A stretch of DNA of 64,000 nt from Sphaerotilus montanus. Its GTDB lineage: Bacteria > Pseudomonadota > Gammaproteobacteria > Burkholderiales > Burkholderiaceae_C. The stretch covers positions 3,410,001 through 3,474,000 of the forward strand of contig NZ_JACCFH010000001.1 of assembly GCF_013410775.1 (NCBI RefSeq). The letters are read 5' to 3'. The translations under genes and the position numbers were made by a program. A model generated the notes under the pieces. It was not told where the DNA came from, ran no database searches, and saw nothing but the letters and a program-made list of their open reading frames with translations. This document shows positions 18,038 to 25,980 of this stretch, in pieces; within the stretch, counting starts at the first letter, position 1; every line of letters begins with the position of its first letter.

Positions 18038-18568
18038 TTACTCGACGAGCTCCAGGATCTCGATCTGCTCCGCCACCGTCTGGAACGTCCCCGTGCCGGC
18101 CGGCATCTGCATCAGCGGCTTGCCCGTCGTGGCGTCGAGCAACCACACGCTCGGGTAGACCAGCAGCCGCGCCCGCTGGTCGCCGATGGCGCGCTGGAAG
18201 TCGGCGTAGGGCAGGCGCCATGCCTCGGTGCGCAGGATGAGCTGGTTCGCGGTGACGGAGAGCTGGCTGCGCAGGTCGACGACGAGGTACTTCGGGGCGA
18301 AGCGCGGCACCAGCTCGCGCAGGTTGGCCGAGAGGAACTGTTCGTATTTGCGGCAGTAGGCGCAGTCGCTCGCGCCGAGGTAGACGTACAGCGCCTTGCC
18401 CTCGCGCCGGGCGCGTTGCTGGGCGGGGCGCAGGTCGAATTCGTGTTGCCCGCTGGCGCTGATCTGCGGCTGGACCGCGACCGGCGCATAGGCGTCCGGA
18501 AACGCCGCCTGCGCGGCGAACGACACGGCGACGGCCAGCGCCAGGACAGCGGAAGGCAGCGTCTTCAT
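18038..18568 (-). CDS. Secreted thioredoxin-like protein of the quinoprotein cluster
   Basis: This 176-residue protein has an N-terminal signal peptide (K-T-L-P then a hydrophobic stretch ending A-Q-A) and a thioredoxin-like domain with a C-A-Y-C redox pair at residues 69-72 inside Y-L-G-A-S-D-C-A-Y-C, plus Y-P-S-V-W-L-L-D. It likely reduces or protects cysteines in the periplasm. Its start overlaps the stop of the SoxYZ-like gene (ATGA), so the two are coupled, and the SoxYZ-like carrier cysteine is a plausible partner. Confidence 0.85.
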   Translation of the reverse strand: MKTLPSAVLALAVAVSFAAQAAFPDAYAPVAVQPQISASGQHEFDLRPAQQRARREGKALYVYLGASDCAYCRKYEQFLSANLRELVPRFAPKYLVVDLRSQLSVTANQLILRTEAWRLPYADFQRAIGDQRARLLVYPSVWLLDATTGKPLMQMPAGTGTFQTVAEQIEILELVE

Positions 18569-19392
18569 GGGGCGGCCCACGGATCGAGCGAGCCGGTGAA
18601 ACGCCCGTCCTTCGTGTCCTCGACCTCGGCGGTCAGCAGGCCGCGCTCGCGCGGCACGAAGTTGAAGCGCCAGCTCGGGTTCTCGCTGACCGAGAAATCG
18701 GTCTCGGCGTCGAAGAGCCGCTGGTCGGCGTAGGCCACCTGCACGCGGCGCACGAAATGCGGCGGGATGTACATCAGGGACACCTGGTTCAGCTCGAAGC
18801 CGGTGTCGTTCGGGTGGACCACGCTGACCTCGGCGGGCGTGACGGCGCCAGGATGCAGCCCTTCAGGGAGCCGGAACTGCGTCTTGCCGATCTGGTGCAG
18901 TGCCGAGCGGTTGGGCGGCGCGCTGCAGCCGCCCGAGACCTTCACGTAGCGCGAGTCCATGTGCAACGCGCCGTTGTCGAGTTCGCCGATGACGCGCAGG
19001 TGGCTGTATTCGTCCACGCGCAGCCGGGTCTCGAAATCGGCCTGCCCGAGCGCGGGGGTCAGGTCGAGCGTGGCGGCGATCGGCGACGGGTTCTTGTCCA
19101 CCAGCAGCGTCAGGCGCTTGAGGTAACGCTCGGGCGTCTGCGGCACGCGGGTGATGATCTTCACGGGCACCGAGGCGCCATAGGCTGCGCGCAGCGGCAC
19201 GACGAGCTGCATCACGCTGTCTGCGCCGCTGGCGATCGGGCGCGTGCCGAAGAGCTGGCTGCGCAGGTGTTCCCACTGTTTCGAGCTGTCGCCGTGGCCG
19301 ACGTTGGAGGGCAGACCACCCTCGGCCGCGCGCGCGGCAAACGGCCACAGCGCCAGGGCGAGCAGGCGGCGGCGGGCAGGGCGGATCGGCAT
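18565..19392 (-). CDS. Quinoprotein dehydrogenase-associated SoxYZ-like carrier (copy A)
   Basis: This 275-residue exported protein fuses SoxY-like and SoxZ-like parts. An arginine-rich signal peptide (A-R-R-R-L-L-A-L-A) is followed by the SoxY-like half ending in V-S-G-G-C-S-A-P-P, with the lone Cys at residue 156, and a C-terminal SoxZ-like half with F-S-V-S-E-N-P-S-W-R-F. Proteins of this type occur only beside PQQ alcohol dehydrogenases, where their role is unexplained; a thiol-carrier function is inferred from SoxYZ. It lies between the MBL-fold and thioredoxin-like genes. Copy B lies at 22581. Confidence 0.9.
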   Translation of the reverse strand: MPIRPARRRLLALALWPFAARAAEGGLPSNVGHGDSSKQWEHLRSQLFGTRPIASGADSVMQLVVPLRAAYGASVPVKIITRVPQTPERYLKRLTLLVDKNPSPIAATLDLTPALGQADFETRLRVDEYSHLRVIGELDNGALHMDSRYVKVSGGCSAPPNRSALHQIGKTQFRLPEGLHPGAVTPAEVSVVHPNDTGFELNQVSLMYIPPHFVRRVQVAYADQRLFDAETDFSVSENPSWRFNFVPRERGLLTAEVEDTKDGRFTGSLDPWAAP

Positions 19393-19411
19393 GGCGAGTC
19401 CTTCGGTGGGT

Positions 19412-20425
19412 TCAGTTCGGGGAGGTGCGGGTGCCGGTGCCGAGCATCAGCGCCCGCTCCTGGCGCAGGAACACGATCGAGGCGTTGCGGCGGTGGGTGG
19501 TGTCGTAGTGGTCGTCGGTGGCGAAGTCGGGCAGGTCGGCAGCGTCAGCGACTTCGCTGAGCGGCATGCCCGCGGCGAGCAGGGCGGCGGTGCGCGCAGC
19601 CAGTTGCGTGAGGTAGCGCGCGACCCGGTCGATCAGCGCGGGGGACGAGGTGGGTCCGTGGCCCGGCACGACGTGCTGCAGCGACCGCCGGCGCAGGTCG
19701 GCGAGTGCCGCGTGCCAACCGGCGAGGTCGGCGTCCTGCACGTCGGGAATGGCGCCAGCGTCGAGCAGCGCGCCCGCGAACAGCGTGCCGGTGCGCTCGT
19801 CCAGCACGGCGAGGTGGCCTGGGCTCACGCCGGGGTGGTCGGGCGCGGCCATCAGCAGTCGAACCGGGCGGCCGATGTCGGGCAGCCGGTCGGCGGTGTC
19901 CGGGCCGAGGATCTCGATGTCAGGCCGAGGCACGCGCGTCCCCGCCAGCTCGTCGGCGCCGAGCAACGACACCAGCGTTTTCAGGCACCCCTCGCAGCGC
20001 GACGCCATCAGCCGCGCCGCGTCACGGTGCATCACGACGGGGACACCGGCCGCCTGGAACGCGGTGGCGCCGAAGAGGAACTCCTGCCGGGCGTGTGTCA
20101 GCACCAGCGCGCGCACCGGTTGCCGCGTCACCTGCCGGATCGCGGCCAGTCGCTGGACGCCGTGCCGATGCGACACACCACTGTCGACGGCGATCACGCC
20201 GGTCGGGCCGACGATGAAACCGGCGTTGCCTATCCGGCCGCGGGTGTCGGGACCGATCTCGCCGCGCACGCCCGGCAGCAGGAAGACGCCGTCAGCGACC
20301 TCCAGCGCGGCGCCATCCCCGCTGGCGGTCGGGTGGGTCGCGCAGCCGAGTGGCAGTGCGGCCATGCCCAGCAGCAGCCGGCGGCGGCGAGCGTCCGTGT
20401 CCGGTAGCGGCATGGGCCTCGGCAT
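19412..20425 (-). CDS. MBL-fold protein of the quinoprotein relay type, metal motif degenerate
   Basis: This 337-residue exported protein (R-R-R-R-L-L-L-G near the N-terminus suggests a Tat-like signal) has the metallo-beta-lactamase fold: V-I-A-V-D-S-G near residue 80, a strand into L-T-H-A-R-Q-E-F-L-F-G, T-L-F-A-G-A-L-L and H-V-V-P-G-H-G-P. It resembles 'quinoprotein relay system zinc metallohydrolases', hence the call. The canonical H-x-H-x-D-H is reduced to the first His (111), with Arg/Gln/Glu/Phe after it, and the F-A-G-D aspartate is Ala. Zinc hydrolase activity is therefore doubtful. It sits 3 bp after the SRPBCC gene. Confidence 0.82.
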   Translation of the reverse strand: MPRPMPLPDTDARRRRLLLGMAALPLGCATHPTASGDGAALEVADGVFLLPGVRGEIGPDTRGRIGNAGFIVGPTGVIAVDSGVSHRHGVQRLAAIRQVTRQPVRALVLTHARQEFLFGATAFQAAGVPVVMHRDAARLMASRCEGCLKTLVSLLGADELAGTRVPRPDIEILGPDTADRLPDIGRPVRLLMAAPDHPGVSPGHLAVLDERTGTLFAGALLDAGAIPDVQDADLAGWHAALADLRRRSLQHVVPGHGPTSSPALIDRVARYLTQLAARTAALLAAGMPLSEVADAADLPDFATDDHYDTTHRRNASIVFLRQERALMLGTGTRTSPN

Positions 20426-20428
20426 CGC

Positions 20429-20977
20429 TCATTTCCCTTCGACCAGCCGCTTCAGGTTCGCCAGCCCGCTCTGGTAGACGCCGGTCACGGCCTTGACCGC
20501 GGCTTCGTCGTTCTGGTCCGGCGGCGGGTCGTTGTTCGGGTAGCCGCGGTAGAAGGCGCCGCGCCACTCGACCTGCGCCTTGCCGCCGCTGTCGGTGACG
20601 CGGATCGTCGAGGTGTAGTTGGTGACGGGCAGGGGGCTGCCATCCTTGAGGCGGTAGTTGTATTTCCTCTGCGCCTCGTCGTGGCCTTCCAGCGTCTCGG
20701 TCAGCGCGCCGCCACCCTTGAGCTGGACGAGGCGGACCGAGCCGACGGTGTTGCCCTGGCTGGCCGGGCTGTCGGCAACGGCGGGGTGCCAGTCCTTGAG
20801 TGCGCCGAAGTCGCGGATGCGCGCCCAGACGGTGGCGGCCGGGGCGTCGATCGTGACGGTCTCGGTCACTTTCTGGCGGGTCGGGCCGTGGGCCTGGGTG
20901 GTCAGCGGCAGGGCCGTGGCGAGGGCGGTCGCGCCGAGCAGGGCGACGAGGTGGCGGGTGAAGGGGCGTCGTGTCAT
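20429..20977 (-). CDS. MxaD-like SRPBCC family periplasmic protein
   Basis: This 182-residue protein has a signal peptide (to about T-T-Q-A-H) and a START/SRPBCC-like domain: V-T-I-D-A-P-A-A-T-V-W-A-R-I-R-D-F near residue 45, W-H-P-A-V, and a C-terminal V-Y-Q-S-G-L-A-N-L-K helix. MxaD of methylotrophs, a related small protein, has been linked to electron transfer between methanol dehydrogenase and cytochrome cL. A helper role for XoxF/XoxG is inferred. It is coupled by TCAT (ATGA) to the beta-propeller gene upstream. Confidence 0.85.
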   Translation of the reverse strand: MTRRPFTRHLVALLGATALATALPLTTQAHGPTRQKVTETVTIDAPAATVWARIRDFGALKDWHPAVADSPASQGNTVGSVRLVQLKGGGALTETLEGHDEAQRKYNYRLKDGSPLPVTNYTSTIRVTDSGGKAQVEWRGAFYRGYPNNDPPPDQNDEAAVKAVTGVYQSGLANLKRLVEGK

Positions 20978-21981
20978 GGCGCGGATGTCCCGATGAAGGC
21001 GCCGAAGCCGCGCGGGTTGCGGCCGGTGGCGAGGGTGGTGATCAGGCGACCGCTGGCGGCGTCGAGCACCTGGACGTTGTCGTCCATCCAGTTCACGACG
21101 ACGACCTGTGCGCCCCGGGCGGCGATGCCCTCGGGGTAGCCGAAGCCGGTCAGGGTCTGCAGCGGGCGCAGCGTGTCGGGGTCGTAGACGCTGACGGTGT
21201 CGTCGTGCTGGTTGGTGATGTAGAGCCGCCGGCCCTGGTCAGCGAGCGCCGCGCCATAGGGGGCCTTGCCGACGGGCAGCGTGGCGATCACGGCGTGGGT
21301 GCGGGTGTCGATGACCGAGACGTTGTCGCTGAGCACGTTGAGCGCATAGAGCCGCGCGCGGGCGGTGTCGAGCAGCAGCGCGAACGGGTGCTCGCCGACC
21401 GGCACCCGCGCCACCACCTCGGCCCGCGCGACATCGACCAGCGCGACGCGGTTGTCATCCCGCTCCGCCACCCATGCCTGCGAGCCGTCAGGAAGCGCGG
21501 CCACGCCCGCGGGTGCCCGGCCGAGCGGCACGCGGGCGAGGGTCTGGCGGCTGGCGCTGTCGATCACCTGCAGCGCGGCGCCGTACCAGTCCACGACGAA
21601 GAGCCGCTGGCCGTCGGCGCTGGCGTCGAGGCCGACCGTGCCCTGGCCGCCGGGGAAGGTGGCGGTGACCTGCTGGCGCTGCACGTCGATGACCGACAGG
21701 CTGTGGTCCTCGGCGTTGGCGACGAACACCTCGCCGCGCCGGCTGGCGGCGACCACGCCCGCCGGCGCCTTCCCGACCGGCACCGTGGCGACGACGCGCA
21801 GCGCATCGAGGTCGATCACGGTCACGTCGTGGCTGCCCTGGTTGGTGATGTAGGCGCAGGTGCAGGCGTGACCCGCCGCCGCAGCCGCTGCGGTTGCCGG
21901 GCCGGCGAGCAACAGCGCACAGGCGGCGGCGATCAAGGCACGCGGCTTGCACCGTGGAGCAACCTGTCCCAGGTGTTCCAC
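20974..21981 (-). CDS. YVTN/YncE-type beta-propeller protein of the quinoprotein cluster
   Basis: This is an exported seven-bladed beta-propeller of about 335 residues with repeated V-x-V-I-D-x-x-x-x-x-V-x-A-x-x-P-V-G units, for example V-T-V-I-D-L-D-A-L-R-V-V-A and V-S-V-I-D-T-R-T-H-A-V-I-A. A hydrophobic leader (A-L-I-A-A-A-C-A-L-L-L-A-G-P) precedes A-C-T-C-A. There is no ATG near the leader: GTG at 21981 is the best start, with a TTG inside the leader as alternative, so the N-terminus is uncertain. Such propellers accompany PQQ dehydrogenases. The gene diverges from the DUF3280 gene with only 18 bp between start codons. Confidence 0.85.
   Translation of the reverse strand: MEHLGQVAPRCKPRALIAAACALLLAGPATAAAAAAGHACTCAYITNQGSHDVTVIDLDALRVVATVPVGKAPAGVVAASRRGEVFVANAEDHSLSVIDVQRQQVTATFPGGQGTVGLDASADGQRLFVVDWYGAALQVIDSASRQTLARVPLGRAPAGVAALPDGSQAWVAERDDNRVALVDVARAEVVARVPVGEHPFALLLDTARARLYALNVLSDNVSVIDTRTHAVIATLPVGKAPYGAALADQGRRLYITNQHDDTVSVYDPDTLRPLQTLTGFGYPEGIAARGAQVVVVNWMDDNVQVLDAASGRLITTLATGRNPRGFGAFIGTSAP
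21936..21951 (+). promoter_or_regulatory. Strong sigma-54 (-24/-12) promoter candidate for the DUF3280 gene
   Basis: AGGCAC-N5-TTGCA differs from the sigma-54 consensus TGGCAC-N5-TTGCW at only its first base; the GG (21937-21938) and GC (21949-21950) doublets are 12 bases apart. Transcription would start near 21962, giving a ~38-base leader containing AGGAG (about 21988-21992) before the ATG at 22000. The element lies inside the 5' coding end of the divergent beta-propeller gene, which explains how the pair manages with almost no intergenic DNA. Confidence 0.5.
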
Positions 21982-21999
21982 GCCCAGAAGGAGTCCGCC

Positions 22000-22563
22000 A
22001 TGCCTGCCGTGCCTGAAAAGACCGCCGATGTCCTGCGCCGTCGCGCGCTGCTGTTCGGGGTGGCCTGTGTGCTGCCCGTGGCGAGGGTGCGGGCGCAGGC
22101 CGAGGGGCCGGGGCTGGCCTTCGCCGGCTTCGAGCTGATCGACGAACAGCCCGATCCGGCGCGCACTGCACTGCAGCCGCCCCGGCTGACCCGCATCGGC
22201 GCGCAGATGGCCCGCGGTCTGCACGAGCGCGGCCTGTACCGGGTGGTCGCGTCGGATGGCGTCACGGCGGCGGTGGAACAGGTGCGCCGCAGCGTCGATC
22301 TGCTGCACCGCTGCAACGGCTGCCTCGACCCGATCGCCGAAGCGGCGCAGGTGCGGCTGGTCGGCGTGGGCTGGGTGCAGCGGGTCAGCAACCTGATCCT
22401 CAACCTGAACCTGGCGGTGTGGGATGTGCCGCAGGACCGCATGACGCTGACCAAGTCGGTGGACATCCGCGGCGACACCGACGAGTCGTGGCGCCGCGGC
22501 GTGGACTACATGCTGCGCGACATGGTCGAGCGCCGCGCGCGCCAGCCGCGCTACGGCCTGTAG
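22000..22563 (+). CDS. DUF3280-type exported protein of the quinoprotein cluster
   Basis: This 187-residue protein has a twin-arginine-like leader (R-R-R-A-L-L-F-G-V-A-C-V-L-P-V-A). The domain that follows resembles DUF3280/DUF2380: A-F-A-G-F-E-L-I-D near residue 45, a C-N-G-C pair near 106-109 and a V-G-V-G-W-V-Q-R-V-S-N-L-I-L-N-L segment. The function is unknown; the family recurs beside xoxF and other PQQ dehydrogenase genes. It is the only plus-strand gene inside the minus-strand xox cluster, divergent from the propeller gene and convergent with SoxYZ-like copy B (17-bp gap). The start is set by AGGAG at good spacing. Confidence 0.8.
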   Translation: MPAVPEKTADVLRRRALLFGVACVLPVARVRAQAEGPGLAFAGFELIDEQPDPARTALQPPRLTRIGAQMARGLHERGLYRVVASDGVTAAVEQVRRSVDLLHRCNGCLDPIAEAAQVRLVGVGWVQRVSNLILNLNLAVWDVPQDRMTLTKSVDIRGDTDESWRRGVDYMLRDMVERRARQPRYGL

Positions 22564-22580
22564 CTGCCACCGTCCCGGCG

Positions 22581-23441
22581 TCACCGCAGGTCCTTCAGCG
22601 CGATCGACCCGCTGAAGCGGCGGTCGAAGGTGTCGACCGCCTCGGCGCGCAGCGCGCCCGTGCCGCGCGGGACGAAGCGGAAGCGCAGCGTCGGGTTCTC
22701 GCTCAGCGCGAAGTCGACTTCCGCCGACAGCAGCAGGCGCTCGCCCTGCCACAGCCGCACGCTGCGCACGAACTGCGCCGGGGTGAACTGGCGGGTCGCC
22801 TGGTTCATGGCCAGGCCGGAGTGGTTGGGGTGGTGGACCATCCACTGCACGGTCAGCGGTGTGCCGCTGGCGAGGCTGGCGCTGACCTCGGCGGAATCGG
22901 CGCGCCACAGCATGCGGCCCATGGCGGCCTGCACCGCCGCCTCGTCGCCGCCCGGCGGGGCCGAGCAGCCGCCGGAGGCCTTGACGAAGCGGGTGGCCAT
23001 CAGCAGCCGGCCGTCGCGGGTTTCGGCGATGGCACGGACGAAGGTGTACTCGTCCACCCGCGTGCGGGTCTCGATGTCGGGCAGCGCGCCGTCGGGTGGC
23101 AGCTCGACCACGGCGGCCACTGGCGACGGGTTGTTGTCGATCACCAGTGTCAGGCGCTGCACAGACTGTGTCGTGTCTGGCGCCAGCGTGCTGCGCAGCG
23201 CCATCGGCACGAAGGCCGGATCGTCCGCCCGGCGGGGCGCGGCGAGTGCGATCTGCCCGGCGGCGGGCGCGCTGTCGATCGGCCGGTGGCCGAACAGCGC
23301 CGCACGGACGGTCTGCCAGCGCGGGCTCGCGTCCGGATCGTCCCCGGCCGGCAACTGCGCCCGCGCCGCAGCGGTCAGGCCCAGCAGCCCGGCCGGGAAC
23401 GCCCGGCGCGTCAGCTGCAGTCGGTCGGCAGGGGTGTTCAT
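22581..23441 (-). CDS. Quinoprotein dehydrogenase-associated SoxYZ-like carrier (copy B)
   Basis: This 286-residue paralogue of the carrier at 18565 has the same two-part layout: leader, a SoxY-like half with R-V-D-E-Y-T-F-V-R-A and A-S-G-G-C-S-A-P-P (Cys 159), and a SoxZ-like half with F-A-L-S-E-N-P-T-L-R-F-R-F. It is the distal gene of the xoxF operon and overlaps the small Cys-containing protein gene by four bases. Two copies in one cluster suggest partners in a relay or use with different dehydrogenases; this is inference. Confidence 0.9.
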   Translation of the reverse strand: MNTPADRLQLTRRAFPAGLLGLTAAARAQLPAGDDPDASPRWQTVRAALFGHRPIDSAPAAGQIALAAPRRADDPAFVPMALRSTLAPDTTQSVQRLTLVIDNNPSPVAAVVELPPDGALPDIETRTRVDEYTFVRAIAETRDGRLLMATRFVKASGGCSAPPGGDEAAVQAAMGRMLWRADSAEVSASLASGTPLTVQWMVHHPNHSGLAMNQATRQFTPAQFVRSVRLWQGERLLLSAEVDFALSENPTLRFRFVPRGTGALRAEAVDTFDRRFSGSIALKDLR

Positions 23442-23812
23442 GGGATCACGAAGCAGGCTTTCTTCACCCGGGTCTGCAGCGCGCGGTAGCGCTTGATCAG
23501 GTCCTGGAGCGGTTCGTTGTCGCGGATGTAGCCGCCGCGCTCACCGCTGATGGTGGTGGCGTTGGCGGCAGTGGACATGTTCACGTAGTCGTCGAAGCTG
23601 ATCTCGGCGGCCAGGTGCTCCTGGGCACAGGCGCACTTGTTGACCATCTCGTAGTGCCCGCCGCCCGGGTGGCTGCGCATGCACTCCTGGACGTAGAGCA
23701 CCCGGTCGACGGTGGGGAAGTCGTTGTCACGGGCGGTGGCGGGCGCCGCGCCGGCCAGCAGGCCGGCGAAGACCGCCGTGAACAGGACAAGACTGGCAGG
23801 GGGACGGTGCAT
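23438..23812 (-). CDS. Small secreted cysteine-containing protein of the xox cluster, function unknown
   Basis: This 124-residue protein has a clear signal peptide (L-V-L-F-T-A-V-F-A-G-L-L-A-G-A-A-P-A-T-A) and a mature part with four cysteines: Y-V-Q-E-C-M-R, K-C-A-C-A and K-K-A-C-F. There is no haem C-x-x-C-H motif. I do not recognise a named family. It is placed between the xoxJ-linked unknown and SoxYZ-like copy B, with ATGA overlap to the latter. A periplasmic helper that can form disulfides is plausible. Confidence 0.75.
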   Translation of the reverse strand: MHRPPASLVLFTAVFAGLLAGAAPATARDNDFPTVDRVLYVQECMRSHPGGGHYEMVNKCACAQEHLAAEISFDDYVNMSTAANATTISGERGGYIRDNEPLQDLIKRYRALQTRVKKACFVIP

Positions 23813-23824
23813 GGAAACTCCCGT

Positions 23825-24577
23825 TCACGGACGCACAGGCGGGGTCCGCGTCAACGCGGCCGAGGCCGCGGGTGTGTAGGCGGGTCGCGTGGCGCCATCG
23901 ATCCAGAGCGCCTCCTCGATCAGCGGGCTGCTGCCGCCTTCGGGGCCGGCCGTGGTGCGGATCGAGACCACGGTGCCGGGGACCGCGGTCGACAGCAGGA
24001 ACACGTACTGCTTGCGCGCCAGCTGCTCGAAGCGCGCCCGGTTCGGGTCGTCGAGGTAGGGCTGGATCACGATTTCCTGGCCGGCGAGGGTCTGGCCGCG
24101 GTAGCTGAACCGGACGTCGCGGACCTGTGCGCCCTGGTAGAGCGCCATGCGGATGCGCTTGCGGAAGTAGTGGGCCTGGCCCTTGGTGAGGCGCTGCATC
24201 TCGCGGATGTCGTGCTCCAGGAAGTACAGCGTGACCGGGTTGCCCTGGGCCTGTTCGAGATCGGGCAGCGTGACGCGCCGCTCGCCGGTGAGGAACGCTC
24301 CGGTGGCGGCGCAGCACTGGCCGTCGGCTTGCCGGGTCAGCTGGATGCCGACCTGGTCCTCGAACGGCGGTTCGAGCGTGCCGCTGCGCTGGAAGCGGTA
24401 GGTGAGGGTGGTCGGGGGGCGGACCTGCTGCAGCTGGTTCCCCATCAGCAGCAGGCGCTCGGCGGCCGAGTAGTCGGGCGGTGGCGGCGCGGTCTGGGCC
24501 AGCACGGGCAGGGTCGAGAGCGCGGCCACCAGGCCGAGGGGCGCCAGCAGCCGGTGCAGGAGGGTCGGACGGTTCAT
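23825..24577 (-). CDS. Exported protein of the xox cluster, function unknown
   Basis: This 250-residue protein has a signal peptide (L-G-L-V-A-A-L-S-T-L-P-V-L-A-Q) and no motif I can name. It contains a C-C pair (G-Q-C-C-A-A-T-G) and beta-rich sequence with T-L-Y-F-L-E-H-D-I-R-E-M, suggesting an outer-membrane-lipid-carrier-like or simple beta protein; that is only an impression. GGAGAAG upstream of the ATG at 24577 sets the start. It lies 41 bp after xoxJ and 12 bp before the next small gene, so it is very likely in the xoxFGJ operon. Confidence 0.75.
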   Translation of the reverse strand: MNRPTLLHRLLAPLGLVAALSTLPVLAQTAPPPPDYSAAERLLLMGNQLQQVRPPTTLTYRFQRSGTLEPPFEDQVGIQLTRQADGQCCAATGAFLTGERRVTLPDLEQAQGNPVTLYFLEHDIREMQRLTKGQAHYFRKRIRMALYQGAQVRDVRFSYRGQTLAGQEIVIQPYLDDPNRARFEQLARKQYVFLLSTAVPGTVVSIRTTAGPEGGSSPLIEEALWIDGATRPAYTPAASAALTRTPPVRP

Positions 24578-24618
24578 GCGGGCTTCTCCGGGGAACACGG
24601 GGGAGGCACTGGGCGGGC

Positions 24619-25485
24619 TCAGCGCTGGGCAGTGCTGGCGCCGCCTTCGTCGACCAGCGGCACCCCGAAGTCGTTCAGGATCGCCCGGATCTCGGGCCGG
24701 TGCGTGTCGATCACCTGCTCGATCTGCTGCTTCCATTCGCGCTCGCCGTAGCGCACGCCCATGGCCATCTCGTAGTCGAAGCGCACGCCGGGTTCGGACT
24801 TCATCGGCACCACCACGAGCTGCGGCGCGCTGACGCGCTTGGCAAAGAAGCCGGCGATCGGGCCCCAGACGATGGCCACGTCGATCTTGCCGCTGGCGAG
24901 TTCCTTCTCCAGCAGCTCGCCGGGGTACTGGGCCGGATCGGCGTTGAGCATCTGGTAGGGCACGCCCTGCTCGACGAGCTGGTGCTTGTTCAGCCACTCG
25001 GAGGCGGGCGAGCGGTCGTAGATGCCGATGCGCAACTGCTTCAGCCGTTCGGGGCCGAGGCCGAGGAAGTCGAGCGTCGAATGCACCTCGTCGAGCCCCT
25101 TGCCCTTCGGGTAGACCAGCGCGTAGGTCGAGCGGTAGTAGGGCTTGGTGACGGAGACCTGGTCGAAGCCGACCGGCACGCCCATCACGATGTCGCAGCG
25201 GAAGTCCTCGCCCGGCAGCTTGTAGCGCAGCGTGTTGCGGATGAAGGCCATCCGGGCGGGGAAGGCGTAGTAGGTGACCGGCAGGCCGAGCGCGCGGCCG
25301 AACAGCTCGGCCAGCTTGTTCTCGATGCCTTCGCCCGCCACGTTCGAGAACGGCAGGTTGTTCGGGTCCTGGCAGACCCGCAGGGCCTTGCGCTCGCTGT
25401 CCTGGGCGCTGGCGCTCAGGGGGGCCACCGCCAAGGCGGCCAGCAAGAGGGCCGCGGCGGATGCGGTGGCGGTCTTGGCGGACAT
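24619..25485 (-). CDS. xoxJ: XoxJ-type periplasmic binding protein
   Basis: XoxJ/MxaJ proteins resemble ABC-transporter solute-binding proteins but have no transporter partner; XoxJ is thought to help mature or activate XoxF. The 288 residues comprise a signal peptide (to about A-S-A), then L-R-V-C-Q-D-P-N-N-L-P-F-S-N, the family start, followed by R-C-D-I-V-M-G-V-P and V-A-I-V-W-G-P-I-A-G-F-F. The gene follows xoxG by two bases and precedes an unknown exported protein. Confidence 0.92.
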   Translation of the reverse strand: MSAKTATASAAALLLAALAVAPLSASAQDSERKALRVCQDPNNLPFSNVAGEGIENKLAELFGRALGLPVTYYAFPARMAFIRNTLRYKLPGEDFRCDIVMGVPVGFDQVSVTKPYYRSTYALVYPKGKGLDEVHSTLDFLGLGPERLKQLRIGIYDRSPASEWLNKHQLVEQGVPYQMLNADPAQYPGELLEKELASGKIDVAIVWGPIAGFFAKRVSAPQLVVVPMKSEPGVRFDYEMAMGVRYGEREWKQQIEQVIDTHRPEIRAILNDFGVPLVDEGGASTAQR

Positions 25486-25487
25486 GG

Positions 25488-25892
25488 CTACTTGATCTCC
25501 TCGACCTTGGCCCGCGTGATGGCACCGTCGGAGCGGCCCTTCAGGTAGGCGTAGAGCTGGTTGATGTTGTCCATCACCACGGGACTGTTGCCGAAGCTCT
25601 GCATGCCTTTGTCGAGGCGGCCGCTGGTGACGGTGGTGATGAATTCCGCCTTGGTCAGCGTCTTGAGGCTGTTGACCAGCGACGGGCCGACCATGCCTTC
25701 CTGGTTGGCACCGTGGCAGCGGTCGCAGGCGGCGGCCCGCCAGGCACGGAAGCCTTTCATGGTTTCGGCATCGACCTTGTAGCCCTCCTGCACGGTGTAG
25801 AGCGGGGCAGCGGGCTTGTCCTGGGCCGAGACGGCGGTGCAGGTCAGCACGAGGGCGGCGCAGAGGGCCGGGATCAGGGCGGGTCTTCTCAC
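25488..25892 (-). CDS. xoxG: XoxG-type c-type cytochrome
   Basis: This small periplasmic cytochrome c is the expected electron acceptor of XoxF. The 134 residues include a signal peptide (P-A-L-I-P-A-L-C-A-A-L-V-L-T-C-T-A-V-S-A) and one haem site, C-D-R-C-H, at residues 56-60, with Met residues downstream (E-G-M-V-G-P, K-G-M-Q-S-F) that could be the sixth ligand. GTG at 25892 is chosen because GGAGA lies 8 bases upstream and the signal peptide begins there; the longer frame to 26012 adds an unlikely leader. A hairpin separates it from xoxF. Confidence 0.9.
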   Translation of the reverse strand: MRRPALIPALCAALVLTCTAVSAQDKPAAPLYTVQEGYKVDAETMKGFRAWRAAACDRCHGANQEGMVGPSLVNSLKTLTKAEFITTVTSGRLDKGMQSFGNSPVVMDNINQLYAYLKGRSDGAITRAKVEEIK

Positions 25893-25980
25893 GGGAATGG
25901 TCTCCAAAGGCCAGGGGTGGGATGCGGTGGTGCAAAAAGGGCCGGGGCGACTGTTCCAGGATCGCTCCGGCCTTGGACAA

